Shown: positions 1 to 7,536, counted from the stretch's first letter. The stretch is 38,272 bases of DNA from Lachnospiraceae bacterium (GCA_029012365.1 JAQXLY010000006.1:1-38272), one strand, 5' to 3'. Program-made: numbers and translations. The notes: a model not told the origin generated them from the letters alone.

Positions 1-641
1 TTGTTAATAAAAAATATATTTATGCTATCTATTCCAGATATATCATCTGTTGCCGTTGCTGTGACTGTAATTCTTTTAGGCACACTTACAGTTGTTTCAC
101 TTAAGCTTAAAGAATTTACTTTAGGTGCTTCTGTATCACTCTCGGGCTTATAAGAAGGTGTATTCGTCGGTTCCGACGTTGCTGTCGGCTCTGGTGTCGC
201 TGTTGGCTTCGGTGTTGCTGTCGGCTCTGGTGTCGCCGTCGGCTCCGGCGTTGCTGTCGGCCTCGGTATCGCTGTTGGCTTCGGTGTTGCTGTTGGCTTC
301 GGTGTCGCTGTTGGCTTCGGCGCTGCTGTCGGCTCCGGCGTTGCTGTCGGCTCTGATGTCATTGTCGGTTCGACTACAGGTTCTTCCGTGATAGTCGGTA
401 TCTCTGTCACTTCTGGTACCTCTGTTATTTCCGGTGTCTTAGTCGGAGCAACCGTCGACACAACGCCCTCTGTAGGAGTAACCTCTTCCGTAGGAGCAAT
501 TACTTCTGTAGGTTCTGGTGCTTCTGTAGGTACCGTGGTTGCAGTCGGTGTTGCTTCCGGTGTCTCCGTCTGCATACTGCTCTGACATCCCGCGAAACAC
601 AGTGTTGCAATCATAAAAACTACAAGCATTTTCCTTTTCAT
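1..641 (-). CDS. Surface lipoprotein with Pro-Thr repeat linker and Ig-like domain (C-terminus outside the window)
   Basis: The minus-strand frame opens at 641 and is still open at base 1 (213 complete codons seen), so the C-terminus lies outside the window. GAAAGGAATGAAGACCT precedes the ATG. Residues 1-19 form a lipoprotein signal: Lys/Arg-rich start, hydrophobic core, and lipobox FAGC with Cys19 as the expected lipid attachment site. Residues 20-90 are rich in Thr, Pro and Glu. Residues 91-162 are twelve hexapeptide repeats of the type (E/K)PTATP, an extended wall-spanning spacer. From about residue 170 the sequence (TEAPKVNSLSLSETTVSVP, then TVTATATDDISGIDSI) resembles bacterial Ig-like domains of clostridial surface proteins. 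Role inferred: display of an extracellular domain outside the cell wall. The binding target is not visible. It has its own promoter at 682-711. Confidence 0.85.
   Translation of the reverse strand, partial: MKRKMLVVFMIATLCFAGCQSSMQTETPEATPTATTVPTEAPEPTEVIAPTEEVTPTEGVVSTVAPTKTPEITEVPEVTEIPTITEEPVVEPTMTSEPTATPEPTAAPKPTATPKPTATPKPTAIPRPTATPEPTATPEPTATPKPTATPEPTATSEPTNTPSYKPESDTEAPKVNSLSLSETTVSVPKRITVTATATDDISGIDSINIFFIN
156..371 (-). repeat. Twelve tandem 18-bp units encoding (E/K)PTATP
   Basis: Twelve consecutive 18-base units encode residues 91-162 of the lipoprotein. The units vary mainly at the third codon position, at the first residue (Glu, Lys or Arg), and at a few Ala/Thr positions (PTMTS, PTAAP, PTAIP, PTNTP). 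Near-identical units in the middle suggest expansion by slippage or unequal recombination. Confidence 0.9.
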
Positions 642-681
642 AGGTCTTCATTCCTTTCTATTTCGGCTTGAACTTAAATAC

Positions 682-711
682 ATTATAAAACTAGAGAAAC
701 ATAATTGTCAA
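682..711 (-). promoter_or_regulatory. Sigma-A promoter of the lipoprotein gene
   Basis: On the minus strand TTGACA (711-706), an 18-bp spacer and TATAAT (687-682) give a consensus vegetative promoter. The -10 box ends about 40 bases before the lipoprotein start codon. Confidence 0.85.
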
Positions 712-800
712 TCAAATAGCATGCGATTTCACAATATTGCAATACAATTTCTTCTTGATAGACCATGCCACATTATGCAGTCAGAAACAAACTTCTCTGC

Positions 801-841
801 TAAAAAAATACCCGCATACCCCTTCTTTTGGAGTATGCGGG
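801..841 (-). terminator. Intrinsic terminator of the DUF1643 to 46-aa peptide operon
   Basis: CCCGCATAC (841-833) pairs perfectly with GTATGCGGG (819-811) across a 13-base loop. A U-rich tract (810-801) follows on the minus strand. It lies 18 bases past the stop of the 46-residue gene and separates that operon from the lipoprotein promoter. Confidence 0.9.
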
Positions 842-859
842 ATTCTTTCTTAGAAAGCA

Positions 860-1000
860 TTACAACCACTTGTTTTTCTTGCCGATTCTTTCCATCGACC
901 TTGATATCTTGTCCGACCTCGTTGTCCTTCCAGTCTTTGCCACCTCGTACACAGCTGTCACAGCTGAAAATCCAAGTAAAAACAACATTGCTCCTGTCAT
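860..1000 (-). CDS. Small membrane protein, 46 aa, unknown function
   Basis: Begins with ATG at 1000 behind AGAAAGGAGATTCTGCAGA. A longer upstream start in the same frame would have no Shine-Dalgarno and would overlap the preceding gene. Residues 3-18 form one hydrophobic segment (GAMLFLLGFSAVTAVY). The rest is strongly basic with many Arg and Lys and ends IGKKNKWL. The expected topology is a single N-terminal membrane anchor with a positively charged cytoplasmic tail. It is the last gene of the operon starting with DUF1643 and is followed directly by the terminator. No family is recognised. Possible roles are a regulator of a larger membrane partner or a small toxin-like peptide. Neither is demonstrated. 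Confidence 0.7.
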   Translation of the reverse strand: MTGAMLFLLGFSAVTAVYEVAKTGRTTRSDKISRSMERIGKKNKWL

Positions 1001-1031
1001 TCTGCAGAATCTCCTTTCTGTTCTTTTTCTC

Positions 1032-1103
1032 CTACGCAAAGATAATGTCAACCGCCGCAATCGTCACAACACCTGCGAACATTCCCCAAAACAGGTACTC
1101 CAT
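1032..1103 (-). CDS. Micropeptide, 23 aa, one hydrophobic helix
   Basis: ATG at 1103 is preceded by AAGGAGGTGTTAAGC, a near-perfect Shine-Dalgarno at good spacing. Twenty-three codons follow and end in TAG. The product starts MEYLFWGMFAG and ends AAVDIIFA; almost every residue is hydrophobic, so it should be a single membrane-spanning peptide. The stop is 31 bases before the start of the 46-residue protein, so the two are probably translated from the same mRNA. It is too short for standard gene callers. The strong ribosome binding site is the main evidence that it is real. Function unknown. Confidence 0.6.
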   Translation of the reverse strand: MEYLFWGMFAGVVTIAAVDIIFA

Positions 1104-1136
1104 GCTTAACACCTCCTTCCAATCTCATACATAACC

Positions 1137-1472
1137 TTAATATTCGCTTGACCATAACATCACGCATTGTTCGTCATCGTCTATCACGAATACAGTTCCC
1201 GTTACTCCGGCTCCCGAAAGCTTCCACCTATAAACCTCTTGGTACTCCGGCTGTTCTTGTTGGTGTTCCATCTTCTGTATCTTTTCTCCGTTTTCTTCTT
1301 CAACAGAGAATTCAAACACCTGCAGATAATCTGCATTCCCCTTTTCTCGTATCAACTCATCTATAAGCATCCACATTGTAACCCTATACTCCATGGGCAT
1401 CCGCTCATCTATCCCCTTAGTCTGATATCGCTTTTTCTCTTCCCCAAAGCAATACTTCGTCGTCTCACTCAT
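1137..1472 (-). CDS. DUF960-like protein
   Basis: A 111-residue acidic protein. The start at 1472 is chosen because AGGAGGGCTT stands directly before it, although an in-frame ATG occurs eight codons upstream. The order of signatures (KRYQTKGIDERMPMEYRVTM near the N-terminus, DYLQVFEF in the middle, then KMEHQQEQPEYQEVY) matches my memory of DUF960, small Firmicute proteins with an R-x-T-x-G-I opening, a DYLQVF core and a HxQExPxY motif. The molecular function of that family is unknown to me. The start overlaps the stop of the upstream gene by 8 bases, suggesting translational coupling. The assignment is by recalled motif, not by search. Confidence 0.7.
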   Translation of the reverse strand: MSETTKYCFGEEKKRYQTKGIDERMPMEYRVTMWMLIDELIREKGNADYLQVFEFSVEEENGEKIQKMEHQQEQPEYQEVYRWKLSGAGVTGTVFVIDDDEQCVMLWSSEY

Positions 1473-1836
1473 AAGCCCTCCTGTATAGCAAAACAAGGTT
1501 GTAATCCGTACTCATAACGAATAATTCAGCCACCCAATCTCCGTTCCCGTCTCGGCACACAAGGTCACGGTATTCATAACTCTCTTCCGTTAGGTTATAG
1601 TACGATAGAATCTTTTCTCTTTGGTCTTCGCCGTTCGGAGCATACAAAAGCATAACAAAGCCACCTACACTCTCGGAATTGCGTTTCTCGCCGTACTCAT
1701 CACAAAGAACTGCCACAAATGCTTCCGCACTCTCTGAGATAGCTTTTCGGTTCTCTTCCGGCATCTCCGCAAACACCACAGACAGCTCGTCTTGAAACAG
1801 CTCTAAATCCAAATGATTTGCTATCTTGCAAAACAT
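1465..1836 (-). CDS. Hypothetical protein, 123 aa
   Basis: Starts at 1836 behind CAGGTGAGAAG, 4 bases after the stop of the DUF5688 gene, and its 3' end overlaps the DUF960-like gene. The protein is acidic and soluble, with no signal peptide or membrane segment. It has a mixed alpha/beta pattern: VGGFVMLLYAPNG, then YYNLTEESYEYRDLV, then GDWVAELFVMSTDYNLVLLY. I do not recognise a family. The tight packing on both sides shows that it belongs to the same transcription unit, and its product may act with the DUF5688 or DUF960-like proteins. No catalytic motif is evident. Confidence 0.7.
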   Translation of the reverse strand: MFCKIANHLDLELFQDELSVVFAEMPEENRKAISESAEAFVAVLCDEYGEKRNSESVGGFVMLLYAPNGEDQREKILSYYNLTEESYEYRDLVCRDGNGDWVAELFVMSTDYNLVLLYRRAYE

Positions 1837-1840
1837 CTTC

Positions 1841-2782
1841 TCACCTGCTTTCTTCCGTTGGTAATAATATCAGCACTTCATCCTTCTCCCTGTCATAATG
1901 ATAAACATTGGTACTCAACCATTCATCCGGAGCAACTACGGTAGCATTAATCTCTCGCACCATTTTCTGCAAATACGGAATATCTTCATTCTTCGGATTT
2001 GACGGCATCAGAATCAGTTCATGAACAGAAGATAGAAAAATCACCAAATGTTTTAATCCAAGCTTATCTGCAACATCCCTAAGTACTCCTTCGTACAACA
2101 TCACACCGGCACCGTCAATCCTTCGGTTGTTCGTAGCAACATATAGTTGAACCACCGTCTCCTCCGGTGCATTCATGTAAGCACGAAACTCATCCTTTCC
2201 CAGACTCTCTTCCACAATCGTGTTAATATGCATCACAGTTTCCGGAAAAGTCTTTCTTGTGTTTTCCATTGCCTGAGCAAATACTTCATCCTCACTTACA
2301 CCCCATACACTCAACATTTCCTTTGTCACCGTGACGGTTCCCGTTTGATCCGCAGATATGTTCACCAAAATGTAAATGGAGATATATAAATCCAAGTACG
2401 GTTTCCTTATAGCATCCCTTAAATACTCCTGATTCGCTTCTGCATTCACCAACCGAAACATCAGCCGTTCTTTGACTCTGCTGTAATTCTTTATCCAATC
2501 CAGTATCATCAAGCCATCTCGAAACGGATTATGTTTTGCTTCATCCTCCCTAAAGAACTCCACCACCTTTTCGGCAACATCTTCTATCGGCGTATCTTCA
2601 AGGAACATTCGATAATAAGGTTCCACATATATATTTCTTCCGATAATACCGTCCCGATTACGAATACACAATGCCAGTCTTTTAGTGTCGTTCCTCTTCA
2701 CAACTTCAGAAATGTCTACAAGCACACCTTCACCCAAACAGCTCTCCGTAGCCAACTTTAACTCTTCGACAAACTTCTTCAT
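1841..2782 (-). CDS. DUF5688 family protein
   Basis: A 313-residue protein. The start at 2782 (MKKFVEELK) is set by AAGGAGGAAGAACGT. An upstream Met in the same frame would add a poly-basic stretch that is only the shadow of the Lys-rich tail of the DUF1643 gene. Signatures seen include ILDWIKNYSRVKERLMFRL, NAEANQEYLRDAIRKPYLDL, a middle section around TVTKEMLSVWGVSEDEVF, and a C-terminal half with LIFLSS-like and LILMPS strands. These fit DUF5688, a Lachnospiraceae-rich family of unknown function often found in multiple copies near accessory genes. No membrane segments. It sits 13 bases after DUF1643 and 4 before the next gene, so it is an internal operon member. Confidence 0.75.
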   Translation of the reverse strand: MKKFVEELKLATESCLGEGVLVDISEVVKRNDTKRLALCIRNRDGIIGRNIYVEPYYRMFLEDTPIEDVAEKVVEFFREDEAKHNPFRDGLMILDWIKNYSRVKERLMFRLVNAEANQEYLRDAIRKPYLDLYISIYILVNISADQTGTVTVTKEMLSVWGVSEDEVFAQAMENTRKTFPETVMHINTIVEESLGKDEFRAYMNAPEETVVQLYVATNNRRIDGAGVMLYEGVLRDVADKLGLKHLVIFLSSVHELILMPSNPKNEDIPYLQKMVREINATVVAPDEWLSTNVYHYDREKDEVLILLPTEESR

Positions 2783-2795
2783 ACGTTCTTCCTCC

Positions 2796-3422
2796 TTAGG
2801 CTTTCTTTTTGGTTTTCTTTTCACTCTTTTTCTCTTCCGAATTTTCCTTTTCCTCAAATTCGGTGCTTATATAGGGCACAAGATTCCATGGCATATTTTG
2901 CGGTGCCCGCACGCCTAAAAATAGCGGATGAATTGCTTCTGAGCTCTTCGTTTCTATGCCATCACACGCCAACTGAAACAGTTTTCTTTTCCCTTGTCGC
3001 AGCATCGACAAAATTCTTTTTTTGCTCTCAATAGCCGCCTGATTCTTTCGCATAGAGTTGCCAAAAGCCACAATCACATCGGCAAACTCAAACTCCGGTT
3101 TCGATAATAAATCCCGAATAAACACAATGTTTTCTTCATCAACCCTTAAATCTCGATAACTCATTTTCGCTCCGGATACAATCTGGCTGAATAGGTTAAT
3201 CGTTACAACCTTGTTTAGTTGTAGTTCCTGCATGTGGTTCAAAACCGATTTTGTCGTATCGTCAATACAAAAGTTTCCCTTGCCAGAATACGAAGGATAT
3301 AACATAAGTAATACCGCCATTCTTCCTTCCATTCCAACAAGCTCTCTTTCCATGCAATAGCAATGTCGGTTTTCATCATCACATACTACTGCTGTTCGCA
3401 AAACAAATTCTTTTTCAATCAT
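2796..3422 (-). CDS. DUF1643 family protein with Lys/Glu-rich tail
   Basis: A 208-residue product starting at 3422 behind AAAGGAGCCCCTTT. The core has the DUF1643 pattern: MAVLLMLYPS, a DDTTKSVLNHMQ helix, VVTINLFSQIVSGAKM, and ADVIVAFGNSMRK, a Rossmann-like core similar to nucleotide or base-binding folds. The family usually has MLNPS, NLFA and AWG at these points, so the Tyr and Phe substitutions make this a divergent member. The last ~20 residues are almost all Lys and Glu. It is the first gene of a six-gene operon ending at 860. Function of the family is not established; it is frequent in mobile and phage-derived regions. Confidence 0.75.
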   Translation of the reverse strand: MIEKEFVLRTAVVCDDENRHCYCMERELVGMEGRMAVLLMLYPSYSGKGNFCIDDTTKSVLNHMQELQLNKVVTINLFSQIVSGAKMSYRDLRVDEENIVFIRDLLSKPEFEFADVIVAFGNSMRKNQAAIESKKRILSMLRQGKRKLFQLACDGIETKSSEAIHPLFLGVRAPQNMPWNLVPYISTEFEEKENSEEKKSEKKTKKKA

Positions 3423-3446
3423 AAAGGGGCTCCTTTCTGTATGATA

Positions 3447-3484
3447 CAAAAAAAGAAACCTCAGGGCAGAGCCCCAACGTTTCT
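3447..3484 (-). terminator. Leader hairpin with U-tract upstream of the DUF1643 gene
   Basis: Read on the minus strand, AGAAAC (3484-3479) pairs with GTTTCT (3459-3454), and inner G and C runs (GGGGC against GCCC) can extend the stem. Seven U residues follow (to 3447). It has the form of an intrinsic terminator but lies about 25 bases before the start codon of DUF1643 with no gene upstream on that strand. It is therefore either an attenuator in the leader or a stranded terminator from a lost gene. Confidence 0.55.
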
Positions 3485-3707
3485 CTTTTCTAAAAAAAAT
3501 ATATATTTGAGGATATATTTAATACATCTTATAAAAAGACCTTTTCTTTTATTGCAGTATTGTGATATAATAAATCATATCTGTTTAACACATCTAAACA
3601 TGCAGTCATAATGATAGACTCTTCAGTTACAACTACACTCATTTATTAAAAACTTCATCTCGTTTATTATATTATAAGCAGAGATAGATATGGAGGATAC
3701 ACTAACA
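3485..3707. other. AT-rich divergent intergenic region
   Basis: Separates the minus-strand DUF1643 operon from the plus-strand 351-residue gene. It is much richer in A and T than the neighbourhood. TATAAT-like boxes are present (for example at 3566-3571, plus strand), but none has a convincing -35 partner at 16-18 bp. No RNA gene or repeat was recognised. Confidence 0.5.
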
Positions 3708-4763
3708 ATGAATAAAGTTTTAATTACCGGTTTAGGAGTCGCAAAAGATTTTGGTATTTGTAATGCTTGTAATCTAAATTTTTCTTGGCTATTTAACAAC
3801 CCTTCAACAATATTATGGGCAGACAAAATATGTATACCCAAAACTGCTTTTGACGCTCAAATAGCACAAACTGACGAAAAAGACGAGAAAGTCATTAGCA
3901 TGTTTCTTAAAATGGCAGATGCACAAGGACTAATTGAAAAAATAGATGTTCTAAATATGTATCAAGAAAGAGTAGGTGATGAGATATATGACAAAATGTT
4001 ACAGGATTCACAATCTCTATTACGTACCTTTCCAGAAGTAGTAAAAAAAGGAAGCAAAGGAATCCCTGATGAAATAATAATTGGTGATGAAGGTTATTGC
4101 GGTGCTTGGATGTCTTCTGTATATGCAGATATTAGAGTCGCAAAAGATATAGACGCCAATTGCCTATTTAGTAAACGAGAACATAATTTTCTCAAATACT
4201 TATATGGACTTGACTTAGATAGATTTGGCGGTAGCACAATTAACCATGCTTACAACGAAGTATTCTCTCTTTTCATGCCTGAAGGATTAGCCGTACACAA
4301 TTACGCCTTCATAAATGAAGAACGTTGTGATCTTTGTATTCATCAACAAGGCTGCAAAGATAGCTATTTATCTGATAGCGAGCAGTCCCTCGAGAAAATT
4401 TTCAAGTGGAGAGAATACGACGAACTCCAACAAGCAAAAAATGAGATAGACCAGATTATTAGCTTAAAAAATGAGATTTCATCACAAAAGGACATCAATG
4501 ACATAGTAAAAGAATTCAAGGAAAGACAAGACCAAGTCAACAAAAATATCAACAAACGATTCCCTAAGATAAAGCGATGGACAAAAATGACAACTGTTTT
4601 GGCCACTCCAATTACTGTTGCGGCAGCTATTACCGGAAATGCACCACTAGTTATTGGAAGCGCCGTCGCAACAGGTTTAGCTCAAGCAGCAGAAGGAATC
4701 CTAGATATATATAAAAGCAAAAACAACTGGGTAGGATTTGTAAACGAAATGAAAAATATGTAA
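3708..4763 (+). CDS. Unrecognised 351-aa protein with Cys clusters and hydrophobic C-terminal region
   Basis: The start at 3708 (MNKVLITGLG) is preferred because GGAGG lies 11 bases upstream. The ATG at 3690 has no clear ribosome binding site. The N-terminus has a Cys pair GICNAC (18 and 21). Residues 207-216 hold CDLCIHQQGC, a C-x2-C-x5-C cluster that could bind metal. Residues 225-285 are charged and likely coiled coil. Residues 294-329 are a hydrophobic Ala/Thr/Gly/Val stretch that could be one or two membrane-inserting helices. No family is recognised. The gene stands alone with its own strong terminator, is AT-rich compared with its neighbours, and lies between an operon of orphan families and an IS66/cas3 scar. 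Horizontal acquisition and a defence role are possible but only inferred. Confidence 0.75.
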   Translation: MNKVLITGLGVAKDFGICNACNLNFSWLFNNPSTILWADKICIPKTAFDAQIAQTDEKDEKVISMFLKMADAQGLIEKIDVLNMYQERVGDEIYDKMLQDSQSLLRTFPEVVKKGSKGIPDEIIIGDEGYCGAWMSSVYADIRVAKDIDANCLFSKREHNFLKYLYGLDLDRFGGSTINHAYNEVFSLFMPEGLAVHNYAFINEERCDLCIHQQGCKDSYLSDSEQSLEKIFKWREYDELQQAKNEIDQIISLKNEISSQKDINDIVKEFKERQDQVNKNINKRFPKIKRWTKMTTVLATPITVAAAITGNAPLVIGSAVATGLAQAAEGILDIYKSKNNWVGFVNEMKNM

Positions 4764-4803
4764 TACAAAACACCCCTCCACAACTCATCCGCGCAAGCAA
4801 TAA

Positions 4804-4846
4804 AAGGTGTTCCGGTTTTATTCTCCGGAACACCTTCTCTTTTTTC
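4804..4846 (+). terminator. Strong intrinsic terminator
   Basis: AAGGTGTTCCGG (4804-4815) pairs perfectly over 12 bp with CCGGAACACCTT (4825-4836), loop of nine bases, followed by CTCTTTTTTC. It lies 40 bases after the stop of the 351-residue gene. Confidence 0.92.
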
Positions 4847-4892
4847 AACCCACACCGGATAAAACATCCTCTAAAATCTCAACGGTCTGTCC

Positions 4893-5305
4893 GTAAGCGT
4901 CAAATCCCTCGCCTTGGATAGTTAGCATATTTGTGAGATACTCTAAAAGGCACGAAAAAACTAGTAGTTTTTTAGAGGAGGTACAAACTATCATGGATCA
5001 ATCTACACATGATGTCCGACGCGCAAACTGGCTAAACATTATTAACCAATGTCAGAGCCGCCCATCCGATATGTCAGTAAAGGAATGGCTTGCGAAAAAC
5101 GACGTCAAGGAAAAAGCTTATTACTACTGGCTTCGTAAATTTCGCAAAGAAGCTTATAATCAAATGCAGCTGCCTGCAACTGCAACCAAAACAGAAGTCG
5201 CATTTGCTGAAGTTACCATGCCGGCTCTTGTTGCCGGTGCGAATGTCACAACCGGAAATGATCCGGACACTTCAACAGTGGCAGTTATCAAATGCAATGG
5301 ACTAA
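4893..5305 (+). mobile_element. Truncated IS66-family element (left end and tnpA only)
   Basis: GTAAGCGTCAAATCCC at 4893 resembles the terminal sequence of IS66-family elements, whose ends begin GTAA. It is followed about 100 bases later by a tnpA-type gene. The element stops near 5300 inside tnpA; tnpB, the large transposase gene and the right end are missing. The break lies about 20 bases from the stop codon of cas3, so the deletion probably removed the rest of the element together with whatever followed cas3. The exact break cannot be fixed by eye. Confidence 0.65.
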
Positions 5306-5373
5306 CTCCATTTGTATTCTTTTTATATACATATAAATTCCTCTACATGCAACCCGATATCCTCCCGATATGA
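4993..5373 (+). pseudogene. tnpA: IS66 tnpA-like accessory gene, 3' truncated
   Basis: ATG at 4993 is preceded by GAGGAGGTACAAACTATC. The first ~100 codons match the IS66 accessory protein TnpA: a helix-turn-helix region with ANWLNIINQCQSRPSDMSVK and KAYYYWLRKFRKEA, a low-complexity linker, then a beta-strand VAVIKCNG that should lead into the C-terminal portion. After about 5305 the frame reads into unrelated sequence antisense to the cas3 end (Phe/Tyr-rich) and stops at 5373. The natural last 15-20 residues are therefore lost. TnpA alone cannot move the element, so this is a relic. Confidence 0.75.
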
Positions 5374-7488
5374 ACCAAAATTCTGCAATACCGCAACTCC
5401 CTCCAAAATCTCATATGCCTGATTTTCCCTAATCAACTTATCATAATCCGTCTCATAGAGATTCAGTGAATATCTGCCCAGCTTTCTTAGAAGTGCCTTG
5501 AAGCTTTCTCCCTCATGTATTCTCCTGTTTAATTCATCCGTAAGAGCTCTTTCTTCTTTCCCTCTCGGTATGATAAGCATCTTTGTGTTTTGTTCTATTA
5601 ACCGAAATTTCTCACCGACAGTACAAAACGGAAATTCTTCTCCGTTTACCAGTTTTGCAAACGCATCTACAATTCCGTGTGCATCCAATGCTGTTTCATC
5701 CAGACCAAGCAAAGCACAAAAATAATATTGAATTGCATCTAACGAATCATAACATCCGTATTTCTCCCATGTTTCTACCGTTACCGCAACATTTTTCTCT
5801 ATCAGACGAGGAATCCTCTCTTCTTCCAGTTCAAACACCGAAACTATACTATCCTCCGTTCTGTTTCGTCCCTCTCTGTTACATCTTCCCGCCGACTGTA
5901 TAATAGAATCGTTTCCCGCCTTTTCTCTGTATACGCAAGGGAAATCCACGTCCACACCGGCCTCTATTAAAGATGTTGAAACAACTCTTACTTTTATACT
6001 TGAATCCTCTCTGGCCTTATGTAATCTATCTTTGATTTCCGCAATTACCTCATTTCTATGCTCCGATGTCATGTAGGTGGAAAGATGATATCTGCCATCC
6101 TCGTCTAAGCCCTCAAAGATCTCTTGTGCCGTTTTCTTTTTATTCACAATCGTCAACACCTGATTATGACCGTTCATTTCCTTCGTCAAAGAATCCTTAG
6201 TCAGTCCTCCGGCATCCTTTACAACCGTTCTTTTTAAAATTTCATAGTAGTTTCGGTAGTTCTGGCAAATCTCTTTTACACACAGCGGTTGCAGCCATTT
6301 ATTGAAGTCAGGCTGTGTTGCCGTACAAAGTACCGCTGTAACAGCATAGCTTGATACCAGTTCTTTTATCGCATACATACATGGCTTTGTATAAAATAAC
6401 GGAATCATCTGTGCTTCGTCAAACACAACTACACTGTTTGCAATATTATGTAATTTTCTACATTTTGAACTTTTATTAGAAAACAGCGACTCAAAAAATT
6501 GTACACTTGTCGTTACAACCACCGGAGCATCCCAATTCTCCATAGACAACAGATGTTGCTTTTTCCGTTCATCGTTTTCATCTTCCCCGCTATCTATTGA
6601 CACATTTGCATAATGCTCCAATACATTCTTTTCGCCTAATATTTCTCTGTATAGCGCAGCGTTTTGCTCGATAATGCTTGTATATGGAATAACATATATA
6701 ATTCTCTCTTTTCTGTACTCCTTTGCATGCTCCAGTGCAAACAGCATGGATGCAATCGTTTTTCCTCCCCCTGTGGGAACTGTGAGAGAAAAAACTCCGG
6801 GGTCGGATTTGCCCTTTTCCTTACACTCCGCCAGAATTTCCGACCTTATTTTGTTCAAACCCTGTTTTTCCGAAATCCTATCCAGCCACCCCTTTTCATC
6901 TATAAATCCGGACAAGCGCTCATATAAAATGTTTACCGAGTCATAATCCCCCCGACACACTGCGCCATCAGTCATAAATTTTTCGGTCTGTAAAAAATCT
7001 GCGTCTACAAGCGCCGAAAATAGCATTCGGGTGAAAAAAGCATATGAGAACTTCTCCGTATCGAATACTTTCTTTCTATCCCCCACCTTCAACAACTCAA
7101 CCTCTTTTTTGTAATCGCTATAATCTTCCGGTGTCCTCTTCCGGCGTGCCACCAGACAACTGTCCGTATCATCCTTCCCGTTTGGAAGTCCACCGTGATG
7201 ACCGGCAATCGCAAAAGCCGCTGCCAGCATTTCTTTCCTACACATCTCTATTGCTCCGGCAGTAGAATGGTCAACCTTGATTTCAAAGCTTCCCCTTATC
7301 CTTCTTTGAAACAGATCCGCGTATTTGCCGATATCATGCCCCAACCCGGTCATCTTTGCATACTGTACAATATCTAAATCCCCATAATGATAATGAGCAA
7401 CAAACTCTTTCATTTGGTCCGCAACATTTTCTAAATGTTCTTTTATTGTTTCCTCTCTGTTCTCTGCGCAATGTGCTATCTTGTTCAT
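5323..7488 (-). CDS. cas3: CRISPR-associated helicase/nuclease Cas3 (HD + SF2 helicase), isolated
   Basis: A 721-residue product from ATG 7488 behind GGAGGATACGGTA. The N-terminal HD nuclease domain has HD at 51-52, GHHG at 96-99 and VDAD at 161-164. The SF2 helicase has Walker A PTGGGKT (238-244), DEAQ box (357-360), CTATQ (388-392), VVSTSLIEAGVDVDF (502-516) and motif VI QSAGRCNREG (531-540). All key residues look intact and the length fits a type I Cas3, closest in style to subtype I-C. Known role: recruited by Cascade to unwind and degrade the target strand. Here no cas5, cas7, cas8, cas1, cas2 or repeat array is visible, and an IS66 scar starts 18 bases past its stop. It retains its own promoter. 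Target interference by the usual route should be impossible unless a Cascade exists elsewhere. Confidence 0.93.
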   Translation of the reverse strand: MNKIAHCAENREETIKEHLENVADQMKEFVAHYHYGDLDIVQYAKMTGLGHDIGKYADLFQRRIRGSFEIKVDHSTAGAIEMCRKEMLAAAFAIAGHHGGLPNGKDDTDSCLVARRKRTPEDYSDYKKEVELLKVGDRKKVFDTEKFSYAFFTRMLFSALVDADFLQTEKFMTDGAVCRGDYDSVNILYERLSGFIDEKGWLDRISEKQGLNKIRSEILAECKEKGKSDPGVFSLTVPTGGGKTIASMLFALEHAKEYRKERIIYVIPYTSIIEQNAALYREILGEKNVLEHYANVSIDSGEDENDERKKQHLLSMENWDAPVVVTTSVQFFESLFSNKSSKCRKLHNIANSVVVFDEAQMIPLFYTKPCMYAIKELVSSYAVTAVLCTATQPDFNKWLQPLCVKEICQNYRNYYEILKRTVVKDAGGLTKDSLTKEMNGHNQVLTIVNKKKTAQEIFEGLDEDGRYHLSTYMTSEHRNEVIAEIKDRLHKAREDSSIKVRVVSTSLIEAGVDVDFPCVYREKAGNDSIIQSAGRCNREGRNRTEDSIVSVFELEEERIPRLIEKNVAVTVETWEKYGCYDSLDAIQYYFCALLGLDETALDAHGIVDAFAKLVNGEEFPFCTVGEKFRLIEQNTKMLIIPRGKEERALTDELNRRIHEGESFKALLRKLGRYSLNLYETDYDKLIRENQAYEILEGVAVLQNFGSYREDIGLHVEEFICI

Positions 7489-7536
7489 TACCGTATCCTC
7501 CTTCTCTCAATGAAGCTTCTGCTACTTCTACAAATG

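Noticed and set aside
125-585. Plus-strand frames rich in Leu, Ser and Val
   Set aside because: They are reverse readings of the Pro-Thr repeat lipoprotein; the repeat DNA keeps several frames open.
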